From Volutella citrinella (Eukaryota; Ascomycota; Sordariomycetes; Hypocreales; Nectriaceae), in contig JAWZSP010000008.1 in the NCBI GenBank assembly GCA_034401135.1, forward strand, positions 2,294,001 to 2,358,000: 64,000 bases of DNA, written 5' to 3'. Below the pieces are notes generated by a model. The model searched no databases. It saw only the letters and a program-made list of their open reading frames with translations, and was not told where the DNA came from. Positions 59,883 through 64,000 of the stretch are shown here, piece by piece. A program made the position numbers and the translations under genes. Every line of letters starts with the position of its first letter. The first letter of the stretch is position 1.

Positions 59883-60316
59883 TCTGTGTATATGGAAGTC
59901 GGGTGAGAAGATTGAGTTGCTTAGGATACCGTCGAATTGGTGACGCCGCGAGTGTGGAGGGCCTGAGAGGGATCGTTTGATATGGTGGAGGCGGTTGATT
60001 GATGACAATTGAGGCAGCGGGAGAAAAAGTTGCGGCGCTGGAGGCTCTGGGACAGACTTGATTGGTTCCCTGGTGCCGAGTTGAACGGCGTTCACAGCGG
60101 AGTTCCCCCTGGGCGCCGCCCGAGGCACGCTACAGCGCTCTGGGCTGGTGAGGGTCCGGCTGGTACTTGGTACCTCTTGTCCAACCCCCGCCTCGTTGGT
60201 GGGAGGGAAAAAAATGCGGGCGCCAAATCTGAAAAATAATTCTCCTGCCCCTCCACCTCTCACCATCACCACCCACCAATCGCCCACGAAAGGACCAACT
60301 GCATCTTTTCGCAAAG
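59883..60316. promoter_or_regulatory. Divergent promoter region of MZM1 and zuotin genes
   Basis: 434 bp between opposed start codons. The last 100 bp before the zuotin ATG are pyrimidine-rich (CACC/CATC). No defined element. Confidence 0.45.
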
Positions 60317-61716
60317 ATGGCTTCCGTGGTGACCTCTGAGCTTCCCCTGCTCGCCCTCCCCGGCGGCTGGACTGCCGAGAAGGACTTCAAGGCTATCGGC
60401 CAACTGTCTGAGGCTGTCCAGCGCAGCATCGAGCCCGTCGGCCCGCACTTCCTCGCCCACGCCCGCCGTGCCCGCCACAAGCGCACATTCTCCGAGGATG
60501 ACCGCATCCAGGCCCAGGAGAGCGCCAAGAAGATCGAGGATGGCGACGTGAGCGAGGATAGCGAGCCCGAGGACCCTATGATGCTCCAGCGTGAGGCCAA
60601 GGACTGGAAGGTGGGCAGCACACTGGACCCCCCACTGTTGAGGGTTGAACAAACCGCTGACATGAGCCAAAATAGACCCAGGACCACTACAAGATTCTCG
60701 GCCTCTCCAAGTACCGCTTCAAGGCCACCGAGGACCAGATCAAGAAGGCCCACCGCAAGAAGGTCCTCAAGCACCACCCCGATAAGAAGGCCGCCGCTGG
60801 CCGTGTCGACGACGACCAGTTCTTCAAGTGTATCCAGAAGGCCACCGACGTCCTCCTCGACCCCATCAAGCGCCGCCAGTTCGACTCCGTCGATGAGGAG
60901 GCCGAGGTCGAGCCCCCGAACAAGAAGCAGCTCCAGAAGGGCGACTACTACAAGCTCTGGAGCAAGGTCTTCAAGGCCGAGGGCCGCTTCTCCAAGACGC
61001 ACCCTGTGCCCTCGTTTGGCGGTGTCGATGCCACCAAGGAGCAGGTCGAGGAGTTCTACAACTTCTGGTACAACTTTGACAGCTGGCGCACTTTTGAGTA
61101 CCTCGACGAGGATGTCCCCGACGACAACGAGAACCGTGACCACAAGCGCCACACGGAGCGCAAGAACGCCAACGCCCGCAAGAAGAAGAAGGCCGAGGAC
61201 AACGCCCGCCTTCGCAAGCTTCTCGACGACGCCTCCGCTGGTGACGAGCGTATCAAGCGATTCCGTAAGGAGGCCAACGCAGCCAAGAACAAGAAGCGCT
61301 TCGAGCGTGAGGCTGCCGAGAAGAAGGCTGCTGAGGAGGCCCAGGCCAAGAAGGAGGCCGAGGCTGCCGCTGCCGCTGAGGCAGAGGCCAAGGCCAAGAC
61401 TGACCGCGAGGGTGCCAAGAAGGCCAAGGAGGCTGCCAAGAACGCTGTCAAGAAGAACAAGCGTGTCCTCAAGGGCTCCGTCAAGGACGCCAACTACTTT
61501 GCCAGTGGCGAGCCTTCTGCTGCCCAGATCGACAACGTCCTCGGCGACGTCGACACCATCCAGGGCAAGATTGACCCTGATGAGATCGCCGAGCTGGCCG
61601 GCAAGCTTAACGGCCTCAAGGTCGCCGACGAGATCAAGGGTGTGTGGAGCGGCGAGGTCAAGAGGCTGGTGGATGCTGGCAAGCTCAAGGAGGGCGATAT
61701 CAAGGTTCTGGCTTAG
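60317..61716 (+). CDS. ZUO1: Zuotin, ribosome-associated J-domain chaperone
   Basis: J-protein of the ribosome-associated complex; with Ssz1 it stimulates Ssb Hsp70 on nascent chains. 444 aa from exons 60317-60610 and 60676-61716. The J domain starts at QDHYKILGLSKYRF and contains the HPD motif (KHHPDKKAAAG). It is followed by the zuotin homology region (DYYKLWSKVFKAEGRFS, FYNFWYNFDSWRTFEYLD) and a long Lys/Glu/Ala charged helix (about residues 280-380) that contacts rRNA. The C-terminus shows a four-helix-like part (DEIAELAGKLNGLK). No SANT-like Myb repeats, as expected for fungal rather than animal MPP11. Confidence 0.95.
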
Positions 61717-62061
61717 AGCACTAGAAAAGGAGAGAGGCCCGGTTGGGGCGATGATGGTTATGAATAATTAGATCAATAGAGAGCTCTAGAAAGGCGGGTC
61801 ATGGTCCGTTCTTTTTGGACGACGTGCTATCGCTTTACCTTCCAATCCTTTGCTTGTGACTGTATAGTCATCGACCCGGACTTTGATACACGGCAAGTGA
61901 CACACGAGAATCCTTGGCCAACTCAACTCTGCCTTCAACAACCAACTTCGCAGAGACGAGATTCTACCCAGAGGTGCTCAACGCCGACAAGAAGCACAAA
62001 ACAACCCTTGATCCTTACTAAGAAGGAAAACGCGATGCTCTATAAGTAATATGATGCTCCA
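61717..62061. other. Convergent intergenic
   Basis: 345 bp between the zuotin stop and the ABC transporter stop. Nothing recognised. Confidence 0.4.
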
Positions 62062-64000
62062 TCACACGTCCCTATCCAGCGACTGCCCCTGAGCCATCTC
62101 ATAGTACAGCCCGCCTAGGGCCACCAGCTCATCATGCGTTCCCATCTCGGCGACGCGCCCCCCCGAAAACACGGCAATGACATGGGCATCCCGCACCGTA
62201 CTCAGGCGGTGCGCCACGGCGACCGTCGTACGCCCCTCAGCTGCCCGGTCCAGGGCCTCCTTGACGACCTTCTCCGACTCGGTGTCGAGGGCGCTCGTGG
62301 CCTCGTCCAGCAGCAGCAGCCTCGGCCTGCGGATGATTGCGCGCGCGATGGCAATGCGCTGCCGCTGCCCGCCCGACAGCGACAGGCCCTGGTTGCCGCA
62401 CGGGGTGGACAGCCCGTCGGGCAGGGAGGCGACGAAGTCCCAGATGTTGGCCTGTCGGCACGCCTCAGCGACATCGGCGTCGGATGGGTCTCTGTCCTCG
62501 AGGCCGAGGGCGATATTGTCGCGGATGGAGCCCTGGTAGAGGACGGGCTCCTGCTGGACGAGCGCGATGCCGTGTCGGTGGCGGCGACGTTGGGCCAGCT
62601 TGATGTCCTGGCCGTTGGACCGGATGGTGCCGCTTGTTGGGTCGTAGAAGCGCTCCAGGAGTGCAATCATGGTCGACTTGCCGCAGCCGGACGCGCCTAC
62701 GAGGGCTACTATCTTGCCGGGCTTCATGTTGAGGTTGACGTCTTGCAATACGCTCAGTTTCGGCCGGGATGCGTAGGCAAAGCCCACGTTCTCGCAGTCC
62801 ACGTCGAGCCCCCTGAGTCCGGCCTCTCCTCCAGAATCTGTAGAATCTTGCTCCTCATTGTCGTCGTGATCGGGGTCTCGAAGCACGACCTGCTGCCGCA
62901 GCTGCAGTATGTAGTTGATGGAGGTACGGGCGCGACTCACGCTGGTGCTGAACTGGAACATGTTTGCGGCAGCCTCGCCAGAGAAGATAACGGCAATGAA
63001 ACAAACGTAGAACTGATCTGCCGAGTATTCGGCTGTAGAGACGAGTTGGCCGCCGTACCTAGTCGCCGTCAGTTGGGCACAATCTTCTTTTAGCGAGTCC
63101 CGGAGACAACATACCAAAAGCCCAGCGCCATTACCAGAAATGAAGTAGACTGGCTCAGCGCGTAGAAGGCCATTTTCCAGCCCAGGTCACCAATAGCCTC
63201 CCTCGCCAGGTTCTGCAGGGCGTTGCTGTATCGCTGGATGATGACCCCCTCGAGCGCAAGAGACGAGACGGTCCTGATGGCCAGCGTGGCCTCGGAAGCC
63301 ATGTTACTGCTCCGTGCAAACCTCTCGGCCGTGTCGTCCTCAAACTTGTACTCCATCTTGATCCTGGCGTAGCCGGCACCGACGAGCAGGGGCAGGCCGC
63401 CAAAGGTCAAGACGAGGCCGAGCTTCCAGCCGTAGGCAATAGAGAGGCATGCGCTCGAAATGACCGTGACAATGTTAAACAAAATGAGGGCAAGGTTCAT
63501 GGAGATGAGCTCCTGCAGGCTCGTGGGCTCTGATGCGAGCCTCGCTGCGAGCGTGCCGGTGCCGTTGTCCGTGTTGTCGAAGAAGGTCATGTCCTGGCGG
63601 AGCGTGTTGTCGAAGAGCTCGGCGCGGTAGAACTTCATGATGTACTGGAAGAGAGTTAGTGGGATGAACTTTGATGCCCGAAAACAGGTAGGGTTGAAGG
63701 GATCGAGTAGGATGGATGCGTACCTGGCCAACGACGTTGCTGATCCAGCCTGCGCCTGCGTAGACGACAATATTTCCCAGCGCAACTACGAAGAACATGA
63801 GGGCGTAGAAGTTTCCTTCTTTGATGTCGATAGTCTGGAAAGCGGCCATGGTTCTCGAGAAAAGGACCGCGAGCGCTGGATAAGTGCCGCCTATATTACG
63901 AGGTTAGCATCCATCCACAGCTGGATCAGGTAGACTCGGTGGTTTGACGTACCTCCAAATCCAGCCAAGATAAACATGACAACGAGTTGATTCCATAATG
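62062..64000 (-). CDS. ABCB/MDR-type ABC transporter, C-terminal half (5' end missing)
   Basis: Full-size exporter truncated by the window edge. Exons on minus: 62062-63058, 63115-63644, 63724-63890 and 63953 to beyond 64000; all in frame. The visible part covers transmembrane domain 2 (FYALMFFVVALGNIVVYAGAG, ISSACLSIAYGWKLGLVLTFGGLPLLVGAG, and an intracellular loop with DMTFFDNTDNGTGTLAARL) and nucleotide-binding domain 2. NBD2 has Walker A LVGASGCGKSTMIALLE, Q-loop VQQEPVLYQGSI, signature LSLSGGQRQRIAIARA, Walker B LLLLDEATSALD and the switch His in AVAHRLSTV. Fungal relatives export toxins, drugs, peptides or siderophore-related compounds. Substrate unknown. Confidence 0.93.

Overview
The window is nuclear DNA of a filamentous ascomycete, most likely Sordariomycetes and perhaps Hypocreales. 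The basis is short introns (about 48-170 nt) with GT-AG ends and CTAAC/CTGAC branch points, no operons, many divergent and convergent gene pairs, fungal-only families (Zn2Cys6, HacA, AzgA, SesB-type NLR), and GC-rich coding sequence. Species cannot be named from the sequence alone. Gene models were built by joining reading frames at splice sites, and every complete multi-exon model closes in frame.

Positions 1-13 kb are accessory. A partial vanillyl-alcohol-oxidase-type flavoenzyme is divergent from a vanillin/benzaldehyde-type aldehyde dehydrogenase, followed by a C2H2 plus fungal-specific transcription factor; together they look like a small aromatic-alcohol catabolic cluster. Next come a broken kinase-like gene, an unrecognised small gene, an F-box gene, an NmrA/isoflavone-reductase-like oxidoreductase and a GNAT acetyltransferase.

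Positions 14-25 kb hold a Zn2Cys6 regulator whose zinc cluster needs a 3-nt microexon, then an intracellular trypsin-fold protease next to a fungal NLR (SesB-like alpha/beta hydrolase, NACHT, ankyrin-like tail). These last two look like a candidate self/non-self or cell-death module. A small PLDc_N membrane protein and an Arg-rich protein follow.

Positions 25.4-31.1 kb and 39.7-45.6 kb are long stretches without convincing genes. They lie upstream of azgA (purine permease) and of hacA (unfolded-protein-response bZIP). hacA carries a recognisable 20-nt Ire1-type intron.

The rest is mostly housekeeping: a 2-oxoglutarate oxygenase, complex I 21-kDa subunit, CSM3/TIPIN, DID2 (ESCRT-III), SKI2 helicase, PDH E1 beta, ERG6, SLT11, MZM1, zuotin, and the C-terminal half of an ABCB transporter that runs off the right edge. 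No tRNA, rRNA, CRISPR array or intact transposon was seen.
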